DNA of 64,000 bases from Brucella pseudogrignonensis (GCF_002252525.1 NZ_NNRM01000046.1:62001-126000); one strand, 5' to 3'. Shown: positions 27,588-37,330, counted from the stretch's first letter. Program-made: numbers and translations. Notes: a model not told the origin generated them from the sequence alone.

Positions 27588-27610
27588 GATTTATTGTTTG
27601 GGGTCGATAA

Positions 27611-28732
27611 GTGAAAATTGGCGTCGATGGTCGAAACTTAATTCATAACTTGAGCGGTATAGGTAGATACGTTTGGCAGATGTGTAGAGCTCTGTCGGAA
27701 AGGGGGCACTCGATAACTATCTACATGCCAGCCCCCCCTAACCATTCGATACAAGAAGCTCAAGGCATCCAAATCAAGGTGTCAAAGGCAAATGGAGCTT
27801 TTAGACGCACACTCTGGAGTGCCACGAGACTCGCTAGGATGGCCAATCTGGATGAATTAGATCTCTTTTGGGGACCCGCACATCGACTGCCGAGCGGACT
27901 TCATAAGAATACAGCTCGCGTTGTCACCGTACACGATATGGTTTGGCGCCGAGCAAGTGAGACTATGCATTGGCAAACTTGGCTTGGCGAACTACTTTTT
28001 ATGAACACTGCTATAAAGAACGCAGACTCAATAGTTACCGTATCGGACGCAACACTGAAGGATGTAAGTTATTACTATCCCGCGACGTCCGGTAAGCTTC
28101 ACTTAGTTTATCCTGGTATCACGAATCTCGGTCTAATTAGAGATACTGACATGGAAAGATTCGGGATAGATAGACCATTTGCTCTATTCGTCGGAACATT
28201 AGAGCCGAGGAAAAACCTTAACCGTTTATTGGAAGCATATAGCTTACTCGGAAGTAATCTGAGAAAGGATATTTTGTTGGTCCTTGCTGGTGGGCAGGGT
28301 TGGGGGATGGGGCGACTATCTGATATAGTGCAAAAATATAATGTTCAGGACACAGTAAGGATAACAGGTTACGTTAGCGACAGAGAATTATCGCAACTAT
28401 ACTGTGAAGCACGGTTTTTAATAATGCCGTCACTGTACGAAGGTTTCGGTTTGCCAATAATTGAAGCTCAGCAGTACGGCACACCTGTTATATCGTCAAT
28501 TCTATCGTCTATGCCTGAGGTAACAGGCGCTGGGGGAATTCTCGTTAATCCCCTAAATACAAAGGAAATAGCGCTGGCAATCCACCAGCTGTCGACAGAC
28601 AGGGCTTTGCATGCGGAGTTGAGCGCCAGAGCGAAACTGAACTCCCTGAGGTTTTCGTGGAAGGAAGCAGCTGTTAAGGTAGAAAAAATATTTGAAGAAA
28701 GTATAGTTAAAAGGCGAAAAGAGGGATACTAG
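27611..28732 (+). CDS. Glycosyltransferase family 4
   Basis: 373 residues starting at GTG 27611. The N-terminal GVDGRNLIHNLSGIGRYVW segment is the nucleotide-sugar fold opening, and the donor site EGFGLPIIEA (EX7E) sits near residue 278. GTLEPRKNLNRLLEAY is the usual GT4 middle loop. It follows the 1204-residue enzyme by 23 nt and is probably translated from the same transcript. Likely a mannosyl- or similar hexosyltransferase in chain assembly; the donor cannot be read from the sequence. Confidence 0.88.
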   Translation: MKIGVDGRNLIHNLSGIGRYVWQMCRALSERGHSITIYMPAPPNHSIQEAQGIQIKVSKANGAFRRTLWSATRLARMANLDELDLFWGPAHRLPSGLHKNTARVVTVHDMVWRRASETMHWQTWLGELLFMNTAIKNADSIVTVSDATLKDVSYYYPATSGKLHLVYPGITNLGLIRDTDMERFGIDRPFALFVGTLEPRKNLNRLLEAYSLLGSNLRKDILLVLAGGQGWGMGRLSDIVQKYNVQDTVRITGYVSDRELSQLYCEARFLIMPSLYEGFGLPIIEAQQYGTPVISSILSSMPEVTGAGGILVNPLNTKEIALAIHQLSTDRALHAELSARAKLNSLRFSWKEAAVKVEKIFEESIVKRRKEGY

Positions 28733-28739
28733 AGCGTTC

Positions 28740-28942
28740 CCTGACTGATTGAATCAGATGGCTTTGGAAAGCGGTCAATTTTGATTCAAGCTATCTGCCG
28801 ATGGAGGGCGGAAGATATGTCGCGAGCCCTTTCAATTGATCTTCGTATACGTGTAGGTGCCGCCGTTGACGGCGCCGCATCGCATCGAGAGGCTGCTGAA
28901 TTTTTCGGCGCGTACGCGCCGGTATCCGTAACGTCGTGGTAA
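28740..28942 (+). pseudogene. IS630-family transposase, 5-prime remnant
   Basis: After a GAGCGTT-type end, ATG 28817 opens a 41-codon frame (MSRALSIDLRIRV, then AASHREAAEFFG) that matches the N-terminus of IS630-type transposases and stops at TAA 28940. The expected helix continuing with SVSRW is altered. The rest of the element is missing; an IS1111-type element follows directly. Confidence 0.7.
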
Positions 28943-28984
28943 TCCCCCCGTTTTTAACGTGGCTCGTCAGTAGAATTCACGTGA

Positions 28985-30368
28985 GCGATGGGGTGGACGC
29001 TCCCACTCAACGGCATCTTTGTGCCAAGATGGTTGCGTTGGAACCATTCGTAGGGAGAGCGACCATGGAAAAAATTAGCATAATCGGCCTGGATTTGGCC
29101 AAGAGCATAATTCAAGTTCACGGTGCCAGTGCTGATGGGGCCGTTCTGTTTCGTCGAAAAATTTCAAGCAAGAAGTTGCTTGCCTTTCTCTCGGATGTTG
29201 ATCCTTGCATCGTGGCTATGGAAGCATGTGCCGGAAGCCACTATTGGGGCCGCGAGATTGCCCGTCTCGGGCATCGAGTAAAGTTGATCGCACCAATCTA
29301 CGTCAAGCCTTTTGTGAAACGACAGAAGAACGATGCGGCTGATGCGGAAGCCATCTGCGAAGCCGCAATGCGACCGACTATGCGTTTTGTAGCAGTCAAA
29401 AGCGAAGAAAAGCAGGCCGCGGCGACAGTGTTCAAGGTACGTGACCTTCTGGTGCGACAGAAGACCCAAATCATCAATGCTCTGCGCGGACTTATGGCAG
29501 AGTTCGGAGTTACTGTTCCACAAGGCCCTTCGCACGTCGGTATTCTGATCAGCTACGTCGAAGACGATAGCTCGAGCCTGACGGATGCGGCACGTGCGCC
29601 TTGCCTGGCACTGATTTCAACATTGCGGGCTCTCATCGATAAGGTTCGAGAGCTTGATCTGGAGATTGGTCGAAGGGCTCGGCACGATGATGTTGCCAAG
29701 CGGCTCATGAGCATTCCCGGGGTTGGTCCTGTCATCGCAACAGCGCTCGAAGCTTTAGCGCCGCCAGCTGAGACATTTACACGAGGTCGAGATTTCTCCG
29801 CGTGGATGGGTTTGACACCGCGACAGCATTCGTCAGGCGGCAAAGCCCGCCTTGGCAAGACCTCGAAGATGGGGCAGCGAGATCTTCGACGACTGTTGAT
29901 CATTGGCGCATCAGCCGTTGTTCGCTGGGCGTCAAGGCGCGGCGCGGTTGAAGATTCCTGGTTGTCGCGCATGATCGGCAAAAAGCCGCCTATGCTGATT
30001 ACGGTGGCACTCGCAAACCGAATGGGGCGCATTGCGTGGGCGCTTATGACAAACGGAGGTTGCTACGAGGAAAAGAGGTTGGCAGCATAGATCGGCTCTG
30101 GCGGAGAGGGTTTCTCATCTGCCATTGCGAGTGTAGGCAGGTCGAACGAAGGATATGGACAAACGGTCACGACGGGATTAGGAAAACCAGTTCTGCCGGA
30201 CGGCACCTTGAGTGCGCGTGAGCGTGTTGGACCTGATCTGCGAACTCCCATATGGGCCCGCGACATGATAAGGTCGCAACGAGAGGCCGGACACACGTCA
30301 GCACCCGACCAATGTTCAAGAATGAGTGAAGATTTTGCTTGCATTCGAGGGAGCGTCCACACACGTCC
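28985..30368 (+). mobile_element. IS110 family element of the IS1111 group
   Basis: Contains one transposase gene (29065-30090) flanked by a perfect 12-bp subterminal inverted repeat: GTGGACGCTCCC at 28993-29004 and GGGAGCGTCCAC at 30349-30360. Subterminal repeats are the mark of the IS1111 group. The exact outer ends are not defined (this group makes no clear terminal repeats), so the boundaries are approximate. The 258-bp non-coding stretch between the transposase and the right repeat is where IS1111 elements carry their guide (bridge) RNA. Confidence 0.75.
29065..30090 (+). CDS. IS110 family transposase (IS1111 group)
   Basis: 341 residues, the normal size. The N-terminal DEDD-type (RuvC-like) domain has GLDLAKS and the MEACAGSHYWGREIARLGH segment, with KNDAADAEAICEA; the C-terminal helix-hairpin and serine domain shows SIPGVGPVIATALEALA and GLTPRQHSSGGKARLGKTSK. 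The ATG at 29065 follows TAGGGAGAGCGACC; a longer frame to 28936 lies outside the element. No stops or frameshifts are present, so it is probably functional. Confidence 0.88.
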   Translation: MEKISIIGLDLAKSIIQVHGASADGAVLFRRKISSKKLLAFLSDVDPCIVAMEACAGSHYWGREIARLGHRVKLIAPIYVKPFVKRQKNDAADAEAICEAAMRPTMRFVAVKSEEKQAAATVFKVRDLLVRQKTQIINALRGLMAEFGVTVPQGPSHVGILISYVEDDSSSLTDAARAPCLALISTLRALIDKVRELDLEIGRRARHDDVAKRLMSIPGVGPVIATALEALAPPAETFTRGRDFSAWMGLTPRQHSSGGKARLGKTSKMGQRDLRRLLIIGASAVVRWASRRGAVEDSWLSRMIGKKPPMLITVALANRMGRIAWALMTNGGCYEEKRLAA

Positions 30369-30672
30369 GGTGAAGGATGGCAAGGATTTGCGGTTCGCTG
30401 AATCTGCTCGTCTTCATCAAAATCTCCTCAATCATATAGCCCGAGAAAATTCTACTTTTGAAGTCCGTTATTTGGCGGGGGATTACCGTAGCAATCGGGC
30501 CGTTACCCGCCCCCGGATCCGACGATACTCCCCTTTATGCCTGGCTTCATCCATGTCTACAAGCAGGCATCAACCCGATCTCCATTCATCGCGGTTCGCT
30601 CCTATGAATGAAGGAGCTTATCTCGCGGCATCATCTACAAAAGAAAAGGAGCGGTGTTCGTCGCGCTCACCT
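30369..30672. other. Gap between the IS1111 element and the exporter genes
   Basis: No supported gene. A plus-strand frame crossing this stretch (30208-30684) overlaps the IS end and has no recognisable domain. No terminator is obvious after the minus-strand exporter operon. Confidence 0.5.
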
Positions 30673-32031
30673 TTAACCGACTGAAAATTGAGAGATAGAA
30701 CATTGCGGACACCAAACTCCCCACAGATCAAGCTTTACATCTTGTGAAGGAAATTCAACGCTAAACCTCGCGCCCCCAGCCACGTAATCCACGATTTCAT
30801 CCGTAAGGAGCTGACCGAATTGTTTAGGGTTCCTTTTGAAGGTTCCAATGCCTGCAATAACGCCATACTCTCCTGGAGCCAGCAGGTTATCAAACTCGAA
30901 TTCTATTACGTCCAGCGGGCTGCTGGTCCGAGACTTAAGTACCACATCGCTTGTAAGCGAGTTAAAATGAAGAAGCTGCCTACCTGAGCTATCGGTAATT
31001 CCCAACGTCAATCCACAGTCTGGAGGCAATTTCTCAAACACACGATAAAAAATCCGCACACGAAGTCGCTCCTTAAACGAGACGGTGTCAGTTTCAGCCC
31101 CTTCACGGTTTATTATTGATATATCAACGATTTGCGCTTCACCGCTTCCAGACCTTAAATCACTAACTCGCTGTTCAAAGAGACGATGACGATTGTCATT
31201 GTACTTCACCTCAGAAGAAGCAAGGGTGGCGTCAACAATAGTTGGAAGGTTCTCGTCAACTGGCTGGGGTTCGATTCCAGAATGGATCATTCTACGAAAG
31301 ACGTCTGCTTGATAAGCGGCACCGACTTCAGAGGAGGATCCTTCCATACGCACAAGCCCATGGTCCATCCATAGCCCTGTAGTACAAAGTGCGCGAACTG
31401 AATCTGCTGCATGTGTCACGTAAATAAAAGAGGTTCCATCATCTAATAGAGCCTTTATTTTCTGCAAACACTTATTCTGAAAATAAGCGTCTCCGACGCT
31501 TAAGGCTTCGTCTACGATTAGTATATCCGGTTTAACATAAACAGCACAAGAAAAACCCAATCGGACAGCCATGCCACTGCTGTATGTTTTTACGGGATGC
31601 TTGACAGCCTCTCTCAACTCACTGAACGCTACAATTTTGGGTAGTGCAATCTCGATTTCCTCACGAGACATGCCGTGCAATAGACAATACTGGCGAATGT
31701 TCTCGACGCCGGTCAACTCTCCATTAAAACCCGCACCCAATTCCAATAAGGCTGAAATACGCCCAGATGTTTCAACTGTTCCAGCAGTCGGCGTAAGAAC
31801 GCCAGCTAGCACCTTCAACAGAGTGCTTTTTCCGCTGCCGTTACTGCCAACTATACCTAACCTGCCGCCCTTCGGAAGAACGAATGAGACATTCCGCAAC
31901 GCTGCGGTTTCGTTAGAGCGAACACGCCGCCCCCCGGACAGTAATTCCATCAACCGGTCGCGTGGGGTAGAATATGTCTTGTAGACTTTAGATACATTCT
32001 GGAAAACCACTGCGTTAGAGCTGGTCGTCAT
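30673..32031 (-). CDS. wzt: O-antigen ABC exporter ATPase with C-terminal substrate-binding domain
   Basis: 452 residues. The ABC domain (about 1-250) has Walker A GSNGSGKST at 62-70, the family signature YSSGMAVRLGFS, and Walker B DILIVDEALSVGD. The C-terminal 160 residues (from about 290) form a second domain, as in Wzt proteins of O8/O9a-type systems where it recognises the capped non-reducing end of the polysaccharide. I choose ATG 32031, preceded by AGGGAT; a start at 32133 would overlap wzm. It energises the Wzm channel encoded 25 bp upstream. Confidence 0.88.
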   Translation of the reverse strand: MTTSSNAVVFQNVSKVYKTYSTPRDRLMELLSGGRRVRSNETAALRNVSFVLPKGGRLGIVGSNGSGKSTLLKVLAGVLTPTAGTVETSGRISALLELGAGFNGELTGVENIRQYCLLHGMSREEIEIALPKIVAFSELREAVKHPVKTYSSGMAVRLGFSCAVYVKPDILIVDEALSVGDAYFQNKCLQKIKALLDDGTSFIYVTHAADSVRALCTTGLWMDHGLVRMEGSSSEVGAAYQADVFRRMIHSGIEPQPVDENLPTIVDATLASSEVKYNDNRHRLFEQRVSDLRSGSGEAQIVDISIINREGAETDTVSFKERLRVRIFYRVFEKLPPDCGLTLGITDSSGRQLLHFNSLTSDVVLKSRTSSPLDVIEFEFDNLLAPGEYGVIAGIGTFKRNPKQFGQLLTDEIVDYVAGGARFSVEFPSQDVKLDLWGVWCPQCSISQFSVG

Positions 32032-32056
32032 AAATTTTATCCCTGGATAATGCACG

Positions 32057-32863
32057 TTATAATACGTCCGAAAACCCGGGCCGTAGCTTTTTAAAGCTCC
32101 AAATCCCGAAAATAAAGATGCCAAAGCATGCAATAATACTTAAAATCAATCCATGCCATGTTCCCAACCCATGTCCAAAAACAGAGTATCTTGCAAACTC
32201 AACCAAATAATAGAAGGGGTTCAAGTCGGCGATCAGGACTTGTGCCCAAATTACCCCACTATCGCGGACGAGGGTCGCTGGATAAAGAATGGGCGTCATC
32301 CAAAAAAGTATATTCACCGCAACGGGTATTATCTGTTCCATGTCTGGTATATATACCGAAATTGCGGATATCAAATAAGAAAAACCTATAGTCAAGAGTA
32401 GGCAAGAAAGCCAAACTAAGCCATAGATTGGTAAAAATTCCCAAGTTGGTGTGACTCTAAATATAGACATCAATAAAACCACAATAAAAACAATAACCAA
32501 CTGCGATATAAATGCAGATGCGAGTGGAATTAATGGTAAAACCCGAACCGGGAAAGATATCTTGTTTATAAGATAGCTATATTGCTTAAGAATTCCGGTG
32601 CTTCTTATGACTACTTCAGAAAAGAAGCTCCAGAGTGTAAAAGGGACGAAATAAAACAAAGAAAACGGGATGTCTCCATAATGGACGCCCATTCGTCCTC
32701 GCATCAGGATGGAAAAGACGAAAACATTAATGACGGCATACAGTAATGGAACCCCGATTGTCCAAACAATTCCGGCATACGAGCTAGCATATCTATTTCT
32801 TACATCTCGCAAAGCGAGCATCCAAGCTAGTCGTAAACTATTTTTTATCTCATTTTTTAGCAT
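32057..32863 (-). CDS. wzm: O-antigen ABC exporter permease
   Basis: 268-residue ABC-2 type membrane protein with about six transmembrane segments and the amphipathic N-terminal segment (RLAWMLALRDVRNRYASS) that marks polysaccharide exporters. It forms the channel that moves the completed lipid-linked glycan to the periplasmic face. It overlaps the upstream glycosyltransferase by 7 bp and precedes wzt by 25 bp. Confidence 0.9.
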   Translation of the reverse strand: MLKNEIKNSLRLAWMLALRDVRNRYASSYAGIVWTIGVPLLYAVINVFVFSILMRGRMGVHYGDIPFSLFYFVPFTLWSFFSEVVIRSTGILKQYSYLINKISFPVRVLPLIPLASAFISQLVIVFIVVLLMSIFRVTPTWEFLPIYGLVWLSCLLLTIGFSYLISAISVYIPDMEQIIPVAVNILFWMTPILYPATLVRDSGVIWAQVLIADLNPFYYLVEFARYSVFGHGLGTWHGLILSIIACFGIFIFGIWSFKKLRPGFSDVL

Positions 32864-33993
32864 TTTATATCCAGTTTTGTACGCCGACCATATAATTCCA
32901 GAGCTTTCAATAAATCACGTCTTATACTGTTGGGGGAATAGTGGCTAATGTGAGATATGGCGTCCCTTACGTATCGGGAATAACCTCCATCACCGCTTCG
33001 CCAGTCGGGCGAACTAACCTTCAATAATAAAGAAGAAATTGCTTCTGTTAGTAATACGGTGTTTCCGGTAGCCACTAGGCTTCCCAATCCACCACAAACT
33101 TCTGGAACATTGCTGTTGTCATAAGAAACAACAAGACAACCTGCTGATATCGCTTCAAGGATTGGGACGCAAAATCCCTCGTGATACGTTGGAAGCACAA
33201 ATATATCAGCCTCCGCCAATATCTTGTGCTTAGCATCATTCGATGCATTTCCGTGAATATTAAATAGTATCTTGTCCTTAGCTTTTGAATGAATCTTTTC
33301 AATGTTCGCTTTTAGTCTATCGAAAACTATCTCATCTGAGAATTTTAGGTTTCCGATCAAATCGACTTGCAAAACAAGCTCAATATTTCCGCTTACGATG
33401 TTGTTTAAAGATTTTATTAAATCGTCAATTCCCTTGGATTGAACAAATCGACCGACAAAAGCTATACGTATAATATTGTCATGGAAACTCGGCTTTGTTG
33501 ACGGAGGATAATCAGGTATATCTATGGAAAGTGGCACTACCGTGTTATCTGTATTGATTCCAGCACTCCGCAAAACCCCCTGGTTAACCTTGCTGCAACA
33601 GATTATCTTGTCGGCAAATCGCATATTATGCATTTGAGCGATGCTACGGTCAATTATTTGGTGCGCAGAGGGTGGCAAATATGCCTTTGGAGTAATATTA
33701 TGAAAGATGACATATTTCTTTGACATTTTGTTGGCTGAAAATATTGCGTTGAAGAGTTCGTGATATACGCCAAAATGAAAAACGATCAGATCGCTGCTTT
33801 GAAAATGGGGGTGGAGTATAATTTCTCCAACAGATTTGACCAATGTGTGTGGAACTTCGGCGTAATCGCAGGCAAATGCAAAAAGGACGACCTCATTGGA
33901 AGCCTTCTCTCGCACCCACTTAATCTCTTGAACAATAGCGTTAGAGATGGCGTCATTCGCGACGCACACCGAATTAATATATGATATTTTCAT
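32857..33993 (-). CDS. Glycosyltransferase family 4
   Basis: 378 residues. The C-terminal donor site HEGFCVPILEA fits the EX7E pattern, with the preceding segment ADIFVLPTYHEG typical of GT4. The middle loop is FVGRFVQSKGIDDLIKSL. The N-terminal acceptor half is AT-rich and diverges from other GT4 enzymes in the window. It overlaps wzm by 7 bp and follows the GT2-GT4 fusion gene by 26 bp, so it belongs to the exporter operon. Confidence 0.87.
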   Translation of the reverse strand: MKISYINSVCVANDAISNAIVQEIKWVREKASNEVVLFAFACDYAEVPHTLVKSVGEIILHPHFQSSDLIVFHFGVYHELFNAIFSANKMSKKYVIFHNITPKAYLPPSAHQIIDRSIAQMHNMRFADKIICCSKVNQGVLRSAGINTDNTVVPLSIDIPDYPPSTKPSFHDNIIRIAFVGRFVQSKGIDDLIKSLNNIVSGNIELVLQVDLIGNLKFSDEIVFDRLKANIEKIHSKAKDKILFNIHGNASNDAKHKILAEADIFVLPTYHEGFCVPILEAISAGCLVVSYDNSNVPEVCGGLGSLVATGNTVLLTEAISSLLLKVSSPDWRSGDGGYSRYVRDAISHISHYSPNSIRRDLLKALELYGRRTKLDIKC

Positions 33994-34019
33994 AGTGTTG
34001 CCCGATGGAGATAGAATAC

Positions 34020-36251
34020 TTATTGCTCTTCTTCTTTTCGGCTTATAGCCATTCTATATAGACCAATTGACGCCACGGCCATCTTATCGGCGGTAAATCT
34101 GCTTTCGTATATCTCACGACCAGCCGATCCCATCGTCTGACGTAAATCTTTGTTATCGATAAGAGTTTGAAGAGCTTCGGTAAGCATGATGACATTATTA
34201 GTTTCTATCAGATAACCATTCAATTTATCTATGACTATCTCTGGAATGCCGCCAACATTCGTGCCAATGACCGGCTTTCCTGCTCGCATTGCTTCCAAGA
34301 ATATTAAACCAAATGATTCAAATCTGCTCGGTGCTACAAAGATATCACATGATTGGTAAGCCTCTATTAAGCTATCCTCTGTCACTTTTCCTTCAAATAC
34401 CACTTGATCGAACCAAGAGTAATTTTGATACGCTTGGGTGAACTGCTCCATATATGTCTTGTGGTCGCAATTAAGAAGCGAGTTGTCGCCAATGATCCTG
34501 ACGCAGATGTCGGAATTGTTCTCGAGGATGCCTTGTAAAGAGCTCAGGAGGATGTCTATTCCTTTTCGGGCCTCCAATCGGCCAACAAATAGTATTTCAA
34601 TATGATTTCTGTCTTCATTCTGTATGAAACCATGCTGTAGACTTACTTCGGACAAACCGTGTGGAATGACGAGAATTCCATCCGGATTGAACTTGAATTC
34701 ATAGGCGTTTTCTATTTCAGTCACGATCGCTCTACTGTTAGCCCGGACCGCATCCGACCGTGTCATCAACAGTTTCTCCGTAGCGAGCATTGTTAAGCCG
34801 AATTCCTCCATCCATTTCTTGTCATAGGCTTTCTCGGGGTGACTGTTTAGCCAGAAGTGCATTGTAGTGTGCAAGCTGGTGACCAGCGGCCATTTTCCAT
34901 CTGATAGAAAAGCAATACCTTCGCAGTCCCATATGGGCGCTTCAACTACATCAATCGGGCGGTGCGTTTGAATTCGTTCGACTTCTTCAAGAGCGGTAGC
35001 CGACCAATCCCAAATATTTTTCGGAATGGCGGCGAGTTCCGGATCAACGCTTGGTTCGTATTGTTTAGTCAGAATTCGGTGTACCCAAACCCCGTCTTCG
35101 AAGTCGACTCGATTTATATCGTAACTTTGCGTTACGACGTGAACAATGTTTCCGTTCCGTGCGAGTGATTGTGCGAGATCACGTGTAAATATTGCGATGC
35201 CCCCGCCGTACTCGGGTGGGAAATCTCTTGAAATGAGAACAATATTCTTAGCGCTCGATGTCCCATTAACTCCAAATTTTAGAAACGCTCCGTCGTATTG
35301 TGCCAATGATGCGTCAGTTATAAATTTTCGATTTGGTTCAATTTGCAGTCCTCTTCGCAAACCAATTTCCAATGCTTTGCTAACATCAATTGAAAATTGC
35401 TCTGCATCACTAGACGAGAGGAGCCCTTCGCCCTCACACCACAGAACGTCCCTTTTCTGATCAACAATGAAGTTATTTATCTCTTCAAGGGCTATATCGA
35501 TAGAGTGGAATTCAAGACTGTGCTTGAGTATGAAGTAAACTTTATTCTTAACGATTGGGAATCTATTTCTTGTGGCTTTATTCTCTCCACGAATGTTACT
35601 CGGAGCATACTTGTGATGCACATATGCATTAGGCAGTTGAGTGATAAGATATCCTGCATCAACGATCCGGATACAGAGATCTGTTTCGTCGAGAAAGTAC
35701 TCATACTCTTCGTCAAATCCACCGATGTGCAATAGTACATTCCGTCTGAACGAAGAGTTGCAGCCCAATAGATGAGGAATATTATAACTTTTAGGAAAGG
35801 AATACTGAGGCGTTGCGCTAATCGCTGACAGATCAGCATTTCCGAACCGGTCAACTGTGCAATACTTATACTGGAAATTATATCCCGTATGGTCGTAGAC
35901 AAATCCGCCGGCCGCACCAACCGAAGGATCGCTGTATGCGGCTGTAAGTTGTTCCAGCCACTCTGGTTCCGGTATAGCATCATCGTCTAAGAATGCGATT
36001 ATATCTCCTCGAGCCATGGAGATCCCGATGTTTCGAGACATCGATAAGTTAGCCGTCGGACAATCAGCAATACGTACTTTATCACGCCACCGAGATAAAA
36101 CTTCCTGTGTGTTATCGATGGATGGACCGTTCACCACAACAACTTCGAAATCTCCACGGTATCTCAGCCAAACTAAGCTTTGGAGCGTCTTCTCCAAAAC
36201 AGAACTGCGGTTTAAAGTGTTAATAACTATCGATACACTAGGGGTAATCAT
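34020..36251 (-). CDS. Bifunctional glycosyltransferase: GT2 domain fused to GT4 domain
   Basis: 743 residues from ATG 36251, which overlaps the stop of the methyltransferase gene by 4 bp. The N-terminal GT2 (GT-A fold) domain (about 1-300) has VSIVINTLNR and the metal motif IAFLDDDAIP. The C-terminal GT4 (GT-B) domain (about 330-743) has RDFPPEYGGGIAIFTRDLA and the donor site ESFGLIFLEA. Two transferases of different folds in one chain could add two different sugars in sequence. A start at 36314 is possible but lies inside the upstream gene. Confidence 0.88.
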   Translation of the reverse strand: MITPSVSIVINTLNRSSVLEKTLQSLVWLRYRGDFEVVVVNGPSIDNTQEVLSRWRDKVRIADCPTANLSMSRNIGISMARGDIIAFLDDDAIPEPEWLEQLTAAYSDPSVGAAGGFVYDHTGYNFQYKYCTVDRFGNADLSAISATPQYSFPKSYNIPHLLGCNSSFRRNVLLHIGGFDEEYEYFLDETDLCIRIVDAGYLITQLPNAYVHHKYAPSNIRGENKATRNRFPIVKNKVYFILKHSLEFHSIDIALEEINNFIVDQKRDVLWCEGEGLLSSSDAEQFSIDVSKALEIGLRRGLQIEPNRKFITDASLAQYDGAFLKFGVNGTSSAKNIVLISRDFPPEYGGGIAIFTRDLAQSLARNGNIVHVVTQSYDINRVDFEDGVWVHRILTKQYEPSVDPELAAIPKNIWDWSATALEEVERIQTHRPIDVVEAPIWDCEGIAFLSDGKWPLVTSLHTTMHFWLNSHPEKAYDKKWMEEFGLTMLATEKLLMTRSDAVRANSRAIVTEIENAYEFKFNPDGILVIPHGLSEVSLQHGFIQNEDRNHIEILFVGRLEARKGIDILLSSLQGILENNSDICVRIIGDNSLLNCDHKTYMEQFTQAYQNYSWFDQVVFEGKVTEDSLIEAYQSCDIFVAPSRFESFGLIFLEAMRAGKPVIGTNVGGIPEIVIDKLNGYLIETNNVIMLTEALQTLIDNKDLRQTMGSAGREIYESRFTADKMAVASIGLYRMAISRKEEEQ

Positions 36252-37330
36252 GGTTTCTTCGCCTGAAATTCCATTTCGTAGCACGATCCATTGCGTCGTT
36301 TTACGGCTAACCAACGAATATCTGTGAAACCAGCATTAGCTAGGAGTTCTTCAACTTGAGATGGAACGAACATATTGAAATGAAAATCGCCATCATAGTC
36401 TTGGCCACCAAACATTACCTCTCTAAGAGAGTCATAAGGATAGCTACCATTCATATATTCACTCATCATTGATTGAGCATCCGGCACAACGGCGTGAAAC
36501 GATCCGCCGTTTTTCAGAATTCTGAACCAATGAGGTAGTAGCTCTCTCTTCAGCTGTTCTTGGGGAAAATGCTCCATAAGATGGGCAGAGAAAATTTCCT
36601 CTACAGAGCCTTCTTCAAATGGTAGATCATCAACTTCTGATACAAGGTCAACACCATCGAGTGCTCGACGATCCACATTAATGTAGCCATCTAACGGAAT
36701 ATGGCCACATCCCAAATTCAACTTAAGTAAGGTTGACTGGGCCTCTATTAACTTCTCTTCATTTATTATCTTTGTTTCAGCCTTGATTTCACTTTGATTT
36801 GGTGAACTGGCTCCGTACCGCATCTCAAACATTAATTCTCTTCGAACGAATTCAACGCGTCCCAGTAGGAATGCAACTGACTCTGATAATCCAGAAATCT
36901 TATTGTCGGTATCCTTCTGTTTACTGCTTATATCTCCTTCCAAGGTTTGAATGAGAGATTTTTCTGTTTGATCTGAGTAATTATCTTCCTTATGGTTCAG
37001 TCTTTGCTGTATTTCATTTATCTCTCTCTGCATTGCCCTGAGAGAGACGGGTACAGACTTGATCAGATTATTCTTATCGTTATCGGACGTACCTTGCCTC
37101 TGATTGATATCAGCTACAACTTCCAGAAGTTGTGGTATTTGGCCCTTTTCGAAATGCTCAAGCTTTTCGTGCAAATGCATAAGCATTTGCTTGTTCATAT
37201 CCATTCTATCGGAATAAGAGTCGCGCACTTCGGGTAGCCGGATTACAGCTACTCCTATTCGGATGAATCTTCCAACAACAGGCCAATCGGCCATGGCTCT
37301 CGCAGCTTTTCTTATGCGTGTTTTAATCAT
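36248..37330 (-). CDS. Coiled-coil SAM-dependent methyltransferase, candidate O-chain terminator
   Basis: 360 residues. Residues about 40-165 are charged, heptad-like and predicted coiled coil (HLHEKLEHFEKGQ, REINEIQQRLNHKED). The C-terminal methyltransferase domain has motif I LNLGCG at 204-209, the acidic loop INVD (D220), and PFEEGSVEEIFSAHLMEH. It is the first gene of the minus-strand run with the glycosyltransferases and Wzm/Wzt. In E. coli O8/O9a the WbdD protein combines a methyltransferase (with a kinase in O9a) and a coiled coil that measures and caps the chain for Wzt; here the coiled coil precedes the methyltransferase and no kinase domain is visible. A capping role is inference. 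Confidence 0.8.
   Translation of the reverse strand: MIKTRIRKAARAMADWPVVGRFIRIGVAVIRLPEVRDSYSDRMDMNKQMLMHLHEKLEHFEKGQIPQLLEVVADINQRQGTSDNDKNNLIKSVPVSLRAMQREINEIQQRLNHKEDNYSDQTEKSLIQTLEGDISSKQKDTDNKISGLSESVAFLLGRVEFVRRELMFEMRYGASSPNQSEIKAETKIINEEKLIEAQSTLLKLNLGCGHIPLDGYINVDRRALDGVDLVSEVDDLPFEEGSVEEIFSAHLMEHFPQEQLKRELLPHWFRILKNGGSFHAVVPDAQSMMSEYMNGSYPYDSLREVMFGGQDYDGDFHFNMFVPSQVEELLANAGFTDIRWLAVKRRNGSCYEMEFQAKKP

Noticed and set aside
30208-30684. 158-residue plus-strand frame
   Set aside because: Crosses the right end of the IS1111 element and runs into the wzt 3-prime end on the other strand; no family resemblance.
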